Part shown: positions 20,093-30,403 of the stretch, piece after piece | How the letters are laid out: each line of letters begins with the position of its first letter | Position numbering within the stretch: the first letter of the stretch is position 1 | DNA from: Elgaria multicarinata webbii | Lineage: Eukaryota > Chordata > Lepidosauria > Squamata > Anguidae | Length of the DNA stretch: 64,000 nucleotides | Direction: 5' to 3' | Assembly (NCBI RefSeq): GCF_023053635.1 | Contig: NC_086182.1 | Location: forward strand, 2,617,001 to 2,681,000 | Translations under genes and position numbers: made by a program | The notes under the pieces: generated by a model | Told to the model about the DNA's origin: nothing | Seen by the model: only the letters and a program-made list of their open reading frames with translations | The model's database searches: none

Positions 20093-23000
20093 GTAGGCGC
20101 CGGGGGGGGGAAGGGGGCGGCGGCGGCGGCGACCTCTGTGCCCGGCCCCCGGTCTCCTCCTCCTCCTCCTCACCCCCGGTCTCCTCCTAGCCCCGCCGGG
20201 CGCCTCCGCCTGAGGCGACGGAAGAGAGCGCCCCGCGCCGCCGGCTTCTGGCCCCCGGCCGCGTCCTTCCCCACCTCCGTCCCGCTCGCTGGCCCTGGCC
20301 GAGGGGGCCGCCGGAGCGGGCCTGTGTTCCTGCCCCCCTCCGCGGCGGGCCTCGCGTGGGCCGGCTGGCTGGCTGGCGAGGGCGCCCCTCCCCGCTGCTG
20401 TTTCCGAGCCACGTCCGCCTTGCGTCCCCTTTCTCTTCTGCTGCCCCGAAGCCCCTCCCGAGGCGGCTGGTGGCGCTCGGATCCTGAAGCGAAACAATGC
20501 GCCGCTGGAGCGGAGCGGAGAAGCCGCAGCCCGCCTCCTGCGCGAGGAGGCCGAAAACAAGTCCCCGAAAGCGCCGGAGGGGGAGGGGGCGGCAGGGGTG
20601 GCCGGGGGCGCGACGCTTCCTCCTCCTCCTCCTCCTCCGCAGATTTCCTTTCTTTGGAGCCTGCTCGAGAGGAGGAGGAGGAGGAGGACGCGGCGGCGGC
20701 CCAGAGGCTCCCTTTCTCCCAGCCCCGCTGGCATCGGCCTGGTCAAGGAGCGAGGCGGGGACGGGGTCTGCTCTCACCCCCGTAGGTTGCAAAACCGGGC
20801 CCAGTGCAGGACGGGACCCACACGCCCCCTTCTCGTGCAAGAAGCGAGCTCTCCCTGCTTGCTCCGTGGGGTGCACAGCGATCGATGCCCTGCTTTTGTT
20901 CTCTCCCCCGCGCCTCCACTTCTATTTATTTATTTATTTATTTATTTAAAGCGTTTTTATAGTGCCGCTTCACCATTTCTGGCATCGAGGCGCTTTACAA
21001 TAACCTATAAAACAATTCCATTAAAAACCCTCAACCCACATTAAAACAATTCCATTTAAAACCCTCACCCTCAAACCATTAAAAGCCCTCGGGCCCCCAA
21101 TTTAAACCACCCCCTCCCCGGGCTCTCGTGAAAATAAAAACGCCTTACAAAGGCGTTTGAAGCCATTGAAAGTGGGAGCCTGTTCTATCCTCAACCGTTG
21201 CCCTGGGTGGCGAAAAAACAGGCCTCCTGTGGTTATAAATGCCGTAGATCAAGTGCTCTGTAAAGCCATATAAATGCCAGGCAACGTGGCCCTTTCTCTC
21301 ACTGCTGTGTAGCAGCCGGATTCTGCAGGAATTCCCCAGGGTTGTAACCTGACGTCTAAAATAGGCCTTATCTCTTCTGCATTTCCTCCAACAGACACCT
21401 GCCTCCCCCGGGCAGGGCAGGGGCAAGTGTCTATGGCCGTGCCAGGGTTTTTTTATTCAGTACAGTTGCATAATCTCTCCCCCCCCAACCCTCTGCATCC
21501 TCTGTAGGTATTTTTCCTATGTCAAACAAATACTGGCCAATTCACACCTCCCCCCACCTCTTGTCAGACTAACTGGTCCAGCAGCAGCATAATTAGAATC
21601 TGTCAGATGTTCAAAAAAAAACCTCATATGCAATATTTTAGTAATCCTTACAGCAGCCTTGTGAGGTAAGGCAGTGGCAGTGTTGCCATATTAAACATGA
21701 GGGTGCTGAGACAAAGAGAATATGGGCTTGCCTGAGGCTATATACTGAGTTAATGACTGAGAGGCATTTTGAAAGTGGGGCTAGCGCTCATGACTTGTAT
21801 AATGATTCTGTGGGTAGGAATATTTAAAAGAATGTGTTCTGTATTTCTGTGTTAAAACATTGAGCCAGGGGGTTGGACTCAATGGCCTTATAGGCCCCTT
21901 CCAACTCTACTACTCCATGATTCTGTGATTCAGATGACTCTGCCAATACACTTATGATACTTCTTTTTAGGCAAAGGTTAATAATGAAACAAATGTTTGG
22001 TGTGTTTTCCTTCCAGAAGCTGAGCATGGCTATGCTTCTATGTTACCTTACAGCACCAAGGACAGAGATGTCTTAAAACGAAGAAACAAGTCCAAGAAAT
22101 ACAGCAGTAGTAGCAGGTAATGGAAAATGTGATGCTCTACCTGTATTGTCCTGCTTTTGTAGGGTCAGCATGGGAAAAGGCCATTTTCAGGACAATCATA
22201 GCAGTAACCTGTGTATGTTACTAGTCTTTATTAAAGGGTTGGTTTCTATAGATCATGTTGTGGTGTCAAAGTTCTCATGTTCACTAGGTTCCTCATGCAT
22301 GGTAGTTTCACTTTTATTTCTTGTTAGTTTCATATTTGTCTCTTAAATGACATACTGGAATGTTACAATTGAAATGTCAGATTAAATGTCTTATCAAAAA
22401 TATTTTGGGAAAGCATAACCTATTTCTCCTGCTGAGGTTTGATTGAATCCCTTAAATATGTGCTCCACTCTAAGAATCTTGAGATACCCTTCTCAAAAAA
22501 GGCACCTGGTCACTCCAAATATTCAAATTAATTTGTTAGAAATGTTCGTAGTTATTATATCCATATCCCAATGCATGGTTAGATTTCTGAAAGCCAGTTT
22601 TAAAAAAGAAATCAGGAGGGTGTTGGTGTTTTAAAAAATGGATCTTCATTGCTTGTACCTTATCTAAAGCCAACAAGAACTGGAAGCACATTAAAGCTGT
22701 AATTGTAAACACACTTTTACTAAAGAGTAAACTGTTTTGACAAAATGGGATTTACTTTGGTGTAAACATGTTTGGAATCCTCTTGCACAAGAACTACTAG
22801 CATATGTTGCTCTACCTTTTTGCAAAAAAAATATCTATGCCTGTTGCACAAAATGACTGCTTTTTAATAGGTTATTTATATTACATATTCAAAACTTCTT
22901 GGAAAGGTGTATTATGGACATTTTATATCCTACTCTTAAAGGCAAAACAGTGCTAAGAGTGGTTTGCAGCTTGTTAAATCAACAATTAACATATACACAT

Positions 23001-26000
23001 ATCAAAGTAAAACAGGCAGTGATGGCAGGTAAAATAAGCTTAAAATAAGGATCAATGTACTTATTCCCCCACTTCCCAGGTCAAATGCCTGGTAGAATAA
23101 AATGTATTGAAAATTCTTTAGATCATTGCTGAACACTTGCCTCTTTTTCATTTTTAATTAAAGCATGAGTGGGCAGCCTTTTTTCTCTTGAGGGCTGCAT
23201 TCCTTTGTGGGTAATCTTTTGAATGGTGAGCAGGCCATATTGGTGGTAAGTGAGGCCAGAGCCAAAGATGGATGGGTCACCTCTTTTTTCTTTCTGCCAA
23301 CTCCCCCCCCCCCACTCCCTTCCCATGCAATGGGCTGACAAGGGAGGGATAGATCACTCTTGCCAAGGATCTGAACTGCTTGCATACAGGGGACTTTTGA
23401 AATTAGGCTGTGGGCTGCATGAAATTAGGTTGAGGGCTCTAGCTTGCTCAGCCCTGTAGAGACAGGTGAACCTGATAAACTCTTGGGGGTCTTCTGGAAC
23501 AGAATAAAGTTACTGGGATTTACTTTATCCAAATTAAGTAGCTAAAGTGAGAAGCAATTTCAGAAGTCCTAGTTGGAAGTATGGTCATTTTTTAAAGCTA
23601 GTAGATTTAAGTGTTAGCTCGCTAATACTTGTTCATGTTCTCTGTTTACATATCTGGGGACAAACTATTTTCAGGCTTATGAGATGGCCAAGAATCAGGA
23701 AGTACCCAGTTGAAACTTTGTCCTTAAATCACCCTGTTGTGTCAGAGGTTAGTGGTCTTGAGATGAGTACATGATGTTCTGACATTTGGAGAGTGGCATG
23801 GAAAGTGGAGTTTCAGTATGAAGCCCCTTCTCTCCCTCACTCCCTCTTGTTAATTTGAACCTTACATGAGTTGCAATTCTTCAGGGAAGTGTATAATCCT
23901 CACTGCATGTGTACAAAATGGTGTCAAAACAAGCAAAAGCACAGGTTCAAATATGGATCTAGACTGGGTGTTTTTGCTGAGTAACTAATGCAATTGAATG
24001 TGTATATTGATTGTGTTGCATAGATCTGGAATCTTTCAGAGTAGAATAGAATCATGTACATTTTTTAAATGAAATTCGTAAATTCTTTCTTCAAGGTGGG
24101 CGACGCTGTCCACATTAGTTCCTTGGTGTAGTGGAGAGAATTAGCTGCTCTTGCTGAGGTTTCCCACCAGTAAATCCTTTTTTGCCTGGTTTTAACAAGA
24201 ATGTGTGGTCACATTTGGGGTGAGCATGCCATTCTATTCAGCTGCTAGGCTCAGTGATTGTATGATAAGATATATGTTAATGCTCATGGAATCCTGGTCA
24301 CTCTCATTTAGCGGGTGTTGCTGATGTGTATGTAGTAATGCAAATGAGCATATACAAGCTTGACAGAGGTTTCTAATTCACAAGAAAACATTTCAGTCTT
24401 GCCTGTAGGCACAACAGTGGGAGTCTTAAAAGGCATTTGGCCCATCGGAAAAAAATGTCATCTGTTTACCCATTCTAAATTCGTGCAACATGTTTGGGTT
24501 CTACACTGCTCTTCATGAATACACCACATGTTTTGGAGACTGCTCTTATCCCATATATGTTAAATGGAATCATGGGCATCACGAGAGTGAGTAATTCAAA
24601 GAACTAGCATGTGACATACTTTAGTTTAGGTTGCACTTTCAGTTTTAAATACATGTTGAAGTTAAGCTGGGAGTCCACAGAATAGTTCTTTCTCATCCTT
24701 ACAATCAAAGTTTGCAAGGACATTAGGAAGAAGGCTTGAATAAATCTTCAAACTAGTCCAAGCAGTTGCTGGCTTAATCTATGTTCTGGGAAATTGTTAG
24801 ATTAAAAAAGAACCCAAGTCTTACTGGACTTGTACTATTCTTGTATGAATATTTACTTGCAAAACAGGTGATGGCAAAGTATACAGAAGATTATTTTGCC
24901 TCACCTTTCAGCAAAACAGAGAACCTTTATGAGGAGTAAAGATCCATGTGAAGGGCAGATGTAATTGCATACAAATCATAATGCAGTTGTAGCACCTAAT
25001 TTGAAGACTCCTGTGCAGGAGCCCTGTTCTTAACAGTGACTTGATATCCAGCAGTTTCCTTAAAGTCTTGTAATGGTGAGCAGCTAGTAGAACTCCTGTA
25101 TTTGTAGACTTTACAACAGCATGTTAACTCCATGACTGTCAACTGAAAATGGTTAAACTAATCTGTCTCTCTCTCCCTGCTTCTCTTAAGATCAACTCAC
25201 AATGAAATGGAGAAGAACAGGTGAGTTTTCAAAAAGTCATTGTAAATTATAATTAATCCCAGAAGTAGCCGTGCCCTCTTCTTAACTTTTAGAGGACCTT
25301 GTTGAAGTGAATTAAAGCAGTGGTGTTTTAGCTAAAGAGTTCAGTTTGGGGAAGCTGGTTTTTCTGGGTGGTGACTTCCAGTATGCAGAATTACACATGC
25401 TTGTGTGTGGCAAGAATGGCTAAGTAGAAAGGCTTCATACCAGTGCAATGTCTAGCTGTAATCCATTGGGAATCACTCATTGAAATGAGCATACTTCTGC
25501 CCAGAAAATGGTCTTCTTCAGCCTTTTGATGCTTAAGTACCTTTAGATAATTAGGGACTATCACCTCAAAGTCAAGTTTGGATAGCCAATGTATGTCATG
25601 AAACTATCCATCCTGATATTGAGAGTCCTCTAGAGAACAAGGACCAGAAAGTTCTGAGGGAAAAATATGGGTGGGTGGGAATAATAGTTGCACCTTAACA
25701 GCTTTACTCCTTCTTGGTCTTCAGGAGGAGACTAATGCCCAAGAGGTGTTTGCTTAGTTCATTCCAACCACATGTACTAGCAACCTTTGTATTATGTTGC
25801 TAATCTAGTGAGGTTTTTAATTTTCCAACTGGCATACTTCACTTCAAAAGACTTGCACCACAGGGAATAGTTCATGGTTTGCCTATTGACGTTCCCTTTG
25901 AGTACAGTTCTCTGACTATCAAAAGAATGTGGGAGGTATCACATGAGGCCTTGCCAAGATGAGGCTTAGGTTAACTGTTTTAGGTCCAGTTTGACATTCC

Positions 26001-29000
26001 TACGTGTGATTGGGTTCACCCAGGTAGAGCATCTGGAGGTCTGCTGAAGACTTGGTTTACATTGCTCATTTTCAGGAAGCTTAATTGGCATGTTCTTGAG
26101 GTGGTGGGTGAATATATTGGAACGGCTAGGTAGTGGATATTTATCTTCGGCTTACCATGTGATGGGTACAAATACTTGTATTTCTATTGACGTTGCTTGA
26201 GGCTGGAATGTAAGCTTAGTGTATATGTTTATGGGGAGATGATTCTTGACATGACCTGTTCTGAGGCTTTTTAATAGGCTTGTTAAACATTTAGAAGTTG
26301 GCTACATATCTCTTGTAGAAATCAGAGCTTAATTTGAGATGTTACATATGATGAGTTCATGGTTATGAAAAGAAGTTAGCAAAGCCTAGAGAATACGGAA
26401 CCACTTAACTTCATGGAGGTTAATGTTCATGGAGCACTTCATACAAAAAATATTCTTCAGCAACTATTAGCAAACCGCCTCCCAAAACATTTCCAAAGTA
26501 ATTACAATAAGTAAAGCAGGAAAATTTAACTGGTTTAACCAATAAATCTCATGATACAATAAAATGGCTTCAGAGCTGCAGTTCAAAATGATATAGGCAT
26601 GATGTAGTCATATTTTCCCTTCCAAACAATACTCTCTAGGTCACTGTCTCTGATTTTAAGGCATGCTCCTTGCTCACTTAGTATCAGCACTCCAAACTGA
26701 GTTGAGTTTAGAGATAGTTTGCCTGCTAAGAGTACTATTCTGCTGCATCAGGTACCAGAAGAAAATAGACGATTAGGTTGCACTCCATTTGACATTAATA
26801 CTCAATATTTGCCCAGTGACAGACAGCTACACAAAGCCTGTGTTTGAGGTCTAATAATACTCTTGTACAGTGCCTTTAGTAAATATATTTTTGTTTAGAA
26901 TTGCAAGCTTTAATTGATCAACTAATCCATGATAGCAAGTTTTAATTGATGCAACCAGGGTTTTCATTTACCCTAACGTTATTTCTACTACCCAATTGGA
27001 ATATATTAAAAGTGCCTCTGAACACAGGCAGAGTGCCAAATGCAGCCAGTTCTCCTCTTTCCAAATTAAAAAAAAAAGGATGTAAGGAACAAATGACATA
27101 TCTTCACAGGCCTTTGTCCCAGGACTTCTTTCTTTGCTGACAACCTTGCAAGTATACTGTATGCAACTAAAGAACAGTCTCCTTCGCCAACCCAGCCTTG
27201 ACTTTTCCCAATCATGGCCCTCACAAAATACTTCAGCCATGCATGCACACACAACTCTTTTTTACTTGGGTACCCAACTTTACACAAGGCTTCATTTGTG
27301 CCTAGGGAAAGCCGAGCAGAAATCTCTTTTCAATACCTGCATAAAAAAGGCCTGTAAACATTGATCCTTCCTTCCACAGAAGTCTACTCTAGGTTTTTCT
27401 GTTAAACTGTTGCATCAGCTCTGTCCTTCACACCGTATTCTTTAAAAACATGTATTTATTTTTAATCAGTCTCAGGAAGGAGGGATGGTTGGCTTGAGTT
27501 GGTATAAAACTCTATTTTTTCTGATATCCATAGGAGAAAAAAGAAGGGTTCTGCTGAAGTGGAAAGGCTAGGGAGAGTGAAAAAGGCACATACAGAAGTG
27601 GGCAGTAACAAAGTTTAAAAACGAAACCAGTTCCCACTCAGTCATTTAAACGGAGGACTGCAGGGACCTTGCAGCTTTAAGGACCATGGCAGAAGCTAGA
27701 GTGGCAGGACGATTACCTGCTCAGTAGGGCAAGTGCCATTTTTTGGAAAGGCAAAATACCACAGCCACTAGTTGGATACTGATTCCCAGACTTAAATTCA
27801 TGGTTGCCATGGTTACTGTGGCAACATTTGTGGGCACCTGAGTACAGCTGTGAGTTAAAGTTATGTTTTTCCAGATTGCATTTGGTTCCAGTGTGTTACT
27901 GGCATTGAGAATAAAAACAAAGCTGCCTTTTCTTCCAAGCAACGAGGGGTAACTTTTCATTAAATTGTAACTTACCATGTCAATATCTCAAGGGCATAAT
28001 GAAGTTTTAGTAAAAAGCAAATTATTAAAATGTAATCCAGTGTAACAAGCCATGATAAATACAATCCTTATTAGTAAATGGAAATAAGGCTTAAATGTGA
28101 TTGTTAAAAGGCACTCAGTTAACCTTAGGATATGTCAGCAAATTTCTGTCTATCCTGGCCTAAAATGTTTCTAGTAAACATTAGCATTTGGTGCTTGAAA
28201 TTGACACAAACAGGAGAAGGCCATTGTTCCATGGTAGAGCCTTTGCATGCACAAGATCACAGGTTCAGTCCCTCACATCTCCAGTTAAGAGGATCTCAGA
28301 TAGAAGGATTGGGAAAGAATCTGTGTATGAGATCTTACAAAGTAGCTGCTGGTCAAAATAGGCAGCAATGGGCTAGGTGGACCAATGTTCTGTCTAGAAC
28401 ATTCAAATGTTTTACCATAATGTCTACGGAAAACGACTATTAACAGAGAGAGGACTAGCACCACTTCGTGTAACGGCTGCTTGCAGAACACTAAAACTAA
28501 ACACATGGCTTCTTACTTGGAGACTCTCAAGCAACTGGGGGCCATAAGGCAAAGTGACAAGCAAGTAATCATTTCCTTTCTAGTTCAGGGTTGCAGAACC
28601 TCTTTCAGCTGGAGAATCTCTCGAGGGCCATATTCCAGTGGTGGGTGGTGCTGAAGGCAAAGGGGGCGGGGCCAAAACTGCCAGCACATTTTACCTGAAA
28701 GCTCTTATTGCCTGTAGCTAAGCCTTAGGAGAGGCATTTCAGCCTTTTAAAATGCAGAGGGGGGAATTACACACAAGCTGGGGAACTACAAAGTGAACCC
28801 AAGTGGGCTGGATTTGGCCCCTGGGCCTGAGGGTTCCCCACCCTGCTTTAGTTAAAATGCTGGTCATCACTCATCATCACTCACCTACAAACTTTCCTGT
28901 ATGACTAGATGAGGTAGCACTGAAGTAGCTTTTTAATTAAAACGTGAGAACATTGTCTAGAGTTGAATGGCTTCCTGGTGCATTGAAGCTCATATTTTGA

Positions 29001-30403
29001 GATGGGACTTTGTATGCTGATGGCATCTGTTATGCCAAAGTACATTTAGAACAGTTCTCCTTTCCTCAGTTGGGCAACTTTTAAAAGATGCTGTAATCAA
29101 AATGGACTGAGACAGTTATGAACTTTATTCCCAACTTACTTCTAAGCTTCATATTAATCTGCCCTAATACCTTAATGGTATATTGCAGAAGTGTCCATAA
29201 TAAACATCTCCAAATTGTTGATCTTGCAGTGTTAACATATGTGAATCTTGGTTAACAGACGTGCTCATCTGCGGTTGTGTCTGGAGAAGCTTAAAGGGCT
29301 GGTGCCCCTGGGACCGGAATCCAGTAGACATACTACGCTGAGTTTACTAACAAAAGCGAAATTGCACATAAAGGTGAGTTGAGTCTGACATTCTCATGGA
29401 GTATTTTGCACCCCATGTAAAAAGCTCATTATTTTGAAATATGTACTTAGATTTTTTCTTTTTCAAATATATAACAAAAGTGTAATAGGAGTTTCAAATT
29501 TTACCTTCCCAAAGAACATTGTTACCCCATTGATGAAGATATTTGGAGTAGGTTTCTATCTACCACACCATTGTTATAGTAGGGGGAAGAAAAAAATGTT
29601 GTCATAATATTTAAGTTAACATAGCTGCCACGTTGGAAGAATACATGCAGACATTAAACCTTGGCAGACACTTGAAGTAGACAGGTAGGTGGCAAAGATA
29701 ATACCTATCCACCTCTGGAAAAAGGTCAACATGCTTTTAAAGGCGGCCTTCAAATTGCTTGGAAAATTATATTAGGCACCTTTCAGATGTGAGTGGTGAC
29801 AAATGGAAATAGCTGGTATCATAGCTAGAAAATGGATAACAGGTAAAGCTAATAAGTTCCCCTTAAGCTAGTTTCATTGTCCTGAAGAACTCGTGCTAAT
29901 TTTTAAGTTTGGCACCCAATTGTGTGTTTTCTTCAACAGAAACTTGAAGACTATGACAGAAAAGCAGTACACCAAATAGATCAGTTGCAACGAGAACAGC
30001 GGCACCTGAAAAGGCAGTTGGAGAAACTGGGCATTGAGCGAATAAGAATGGACAGTGTAGGGTCAACAGTTTCTTCTGAGCGATCAGATTCAGACAGAGG
30101 TAGGTCGTGGGTGTTATGGGAGTTGAGCCCCTGCTTTCATGCCCAAATATTACTTGCTCTGTTAGGGAGCAAATGCTGTCTGTTTTACCCAAGTGACATT
30201 GCATTTGTGTTGCAGAAGAAATTGATGTGGATGTGGAAAGCACAGACTATCTAACGGGTGACCTGGACTGGAGCAGCAGCAGTCCAAGTGATTCAGATGA
30301 AAGAGGAAGCCTGCAGAGTGTCTGCAGCGATGAGGGGTATTCAAGCGCCGGCATTAAGAGAATAAAGCTGCAGAACAATCTTAAGGCCTGTCTCAGTCTA
30401 TAA
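20014..30403 (+). CDS. MXD1: MXD1 (MAD1), MAX dimerization protein 1 (spliced, 6 coding exons)
   Basis: Coding exons are 20014-20092, 22017-22116, 25191-25220, 29259-29373, 29940-30099 and 30216-30403, giving 672 nt and 223 aa; human has 221. Residues 8-24 hold the amphipathic SIN3-interaction helix ([16 protein letters not shown]), which recruits SIN3/HDAC. Residues 47-54 (KRRNKSKK) are a basic nuclear-localisation stretch. Residues 61-111 are the bHLH, with the His63, Glu67 and Arg71 triad that reads CACGTG. Residues 112-140 are the leucine zipper ([18 protein letters not shown]) that pairs with MAX. The acidic and Ser-rich tail ([19 protein letters not shown]) follows. As a nuclear MXD1-MAX dimer it represses E-box genes and opposes MYC during differentiation. 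The start matches human in position, although residues 3-9 differ. Identity is near certain. Confidence 0.97.
20623..20690. repeat. Complementary (CTC)n and (GAG)n tracts
   Basis: A CCT-repeat tract at 20619-20639 and a GAG-repeat tract at 20670-20690 are about 30 bp apart and complementary, so single-stranded RNA or DNA could form a hairpin. Confidence 0.6.
20921..20949. repeat. (TATT)n simple repeat
   Basis: About seven TATT units, continuous with the L2-type tail that follows. Confidence 0.85.
20950..21150 (-). mobile_element. L2-type LINE 3' end, diverged
   Basis: Antisense tail after the TATT run: TTTTATAGTGCCGCTTCACC, GAGGCGCTTTACAATAACCT and the AAAACAATTCCATT repeats. Assigned by resemblance to other LINE tails here. 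Confidence 0.5.
21640..21795. mobile_element. MIR-like (CORE) SINE remnant
   Basis: AATCCTTACAGCAGCCTTGT followed by GAGGTAAGGCAGTG, a TGAGGGTGCTGAGAC block and GGGCTTGCCTGAGGCTATA, the layout of an ancient MIR core. A second one is at 49.64 kb. Confidence 0.55.
21855..21935 (+). mobile_element. CR1 3' terminus
   Basis: GCCAGGGGGTTGGACTCAAT, CTTATAGGCCCCTTCCAACT and then ACTCCATGATTCTGTGATTC, the sense CR1 3' end with 8-bp terminal repeats. It lies 80 bp upstream of exon 2. Confidence 0.72.
22017..22116 (+). CDS. MXD1: MXD1 coding exon 2
   Basis: 100 nt, acceptor TTCCAG|AAGCTG, donor AGCAG|GTAATG. Encodes residues 27-60, [17 protein letters not shown] then [16 protein letters not shown]. 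Human has NNK where this reads STK. Confidence 0.95.
22910..23130 (-). mobile_element. LINE 3'-tail-like sequence, diverged
   Basis: TTTTATATCCTACTCTTAAA, then CTAAGAGTGGTTTGCAGCTT, resembles the antisense tail of reptile L2/CR1-type elements. Confidence 0.4.
23160..23460. mobile_element. hAT-like nonautonomous element, diverged
   Basis: GAGTGGGCAGCCTTTTTTCT, GAGGGCTGCATTCC at the left, and GTGGGCTGCATGAAATTAGG, GCTCAGCCCTG at the right, with inverted GGGCTGCA and AGCCC elements. Superfamily by resemblance only. Confidence 0.45.
25191..25220 (+). CDS. MXD1: MXD1 coding exon 3 (30-nt micro-exon)
   Basis: Only 30 nt, acceptor CTTAAG|ATCAAC, donor AACAG|GTGAGT. Encodes STHNEMEKN and shares codons at both ends. 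It carries His63 and Glu67 of the DNA-reading triad. The size equals a whole number of codons, so skipping would delete the basic region without a frameshift. Confidence 0.95.
28216..28398 (+). mobile_element. tRNA-derived SINE
   Basis: A-box-like TGGTAGAGC at 28232-28240 and B-box-like GGTTCAGTCC at 28262-28271 at normal spacing, followed by CATCTCCAGTTAAGAGGATC, GGGAAAGAATCTG and a GGACCAATGTTCTG end. Confidence 0.72.
28586..28845. mobile_element. hAT-like nonautonomous element with degraded 8-bp TSD
   Basis: Starts CAGGGTTGCAGAACC and ends GGGTTCCCCACCCTG, imperfect terminal inverted repeats. Flanks TTCTAGTT and CTTTAGTT agree at 6 of 8 positions. The interior matches 15880-16189. Confidence 0.68.
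29259..29373 (+). CDS. MXD1: MXD1 coding exon 4 (helix-loop-helix)
   Basis: 115 nt, acceptor TAACAG|ACGTGC, donor AAAG|GTGAGT. Encodes R71 to K109: [38 protein letters not shown]. Identical to human through this block. Confidence 0.96.
29374..29939 (+). other. MXD1: MXD1 intron 4
   Basis: 566 bp, no repeat recognised; ends TTTTCTTCAACAG. Confidence 0.7.
29940..30099 (+). CDS. MXD1: MXD1 coding exon 5 (leucine zipper)
   Basis: 160 nt, acceptor CAACAG|AAACTT, donor AGAG|GTAGGT. Encodes [39 protein letters not shown] and [14 protein letters not shown]. Confidence 0.96.
30216..30403 (+). CDS. MXD1: MXD1 coding exon 6 and stop
   Basis: 188 nt, acceptor TTGCAG|AAGAAA. Encodes [48 protein letters not shown] and a CLSL end, TAA at 30401-30403. 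The tail is the most diverged part (human ends CLGL). Confidence 0.95.

Larger units (their letters stand above)
19690..20800 (+). promoter_or_regulatory. MXD1: CpG-island promoter and first exon of MXD1
   Basis: Very CpG-rich stretch spanning the presumed 5' UTR, coding exon 1 and the start of intron 1, falling to ordinary composition near 20.85 kb. Confidence 0.75.
20093..22016 (+). other. MXD1: MXD1 intron 1
   Basis: 1.9 kb. The 5' half is CpG island with TCC and GGA tracts. The 3' half carries an L2 3' end, a MIR-like SINE and a CR1 3' end (listed separately). Ends TTTTCCTTCCAG. Confidence 0.7.
22117..25190 (+). other. MXD1: MXD1 intron 2
   Basis: 3.07 kb. Apart from a LINE-tail-like stretch at 22910-23130 and a hAT-like element at 23160-23460 I see no repeats. 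Ends CTGCTTCTCTTAAG. Confidence 0.6.
25221..29258 (+). other. MXD1: MXD1 intron 3
   Basis: 4.04 kb. 25.2-28.2 kb shows no recognisable repeat or coding match; a SINE and a hAT element follow (listed). Ends AATCTTGGTTAACAG, a poor polypyrimidine tract. Confidence 0.6.

Noticed and set aside
19616-20746. A 376-codon minus-strand open frame, longest after the L2 frame
   Set aside because: It overlaps the MXD1 promoter and exon 1 on the opposite strand, is almost all Arg/Pro/Gly/Ala/Ser, and arises because CpG islands lack stop codons.
19901-20785. A 294-codon plus-strand open frame over MXD1 exon 1
   Set aside because: It is in a different frame from the true start at 20014 and has the same low-complexity CpG-island composition.
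28230-28275. Possible tRNA gene from A-box and B-box matches
   Set aside because: Acceptor and anticodon stems do not pair; a SINE body follows.
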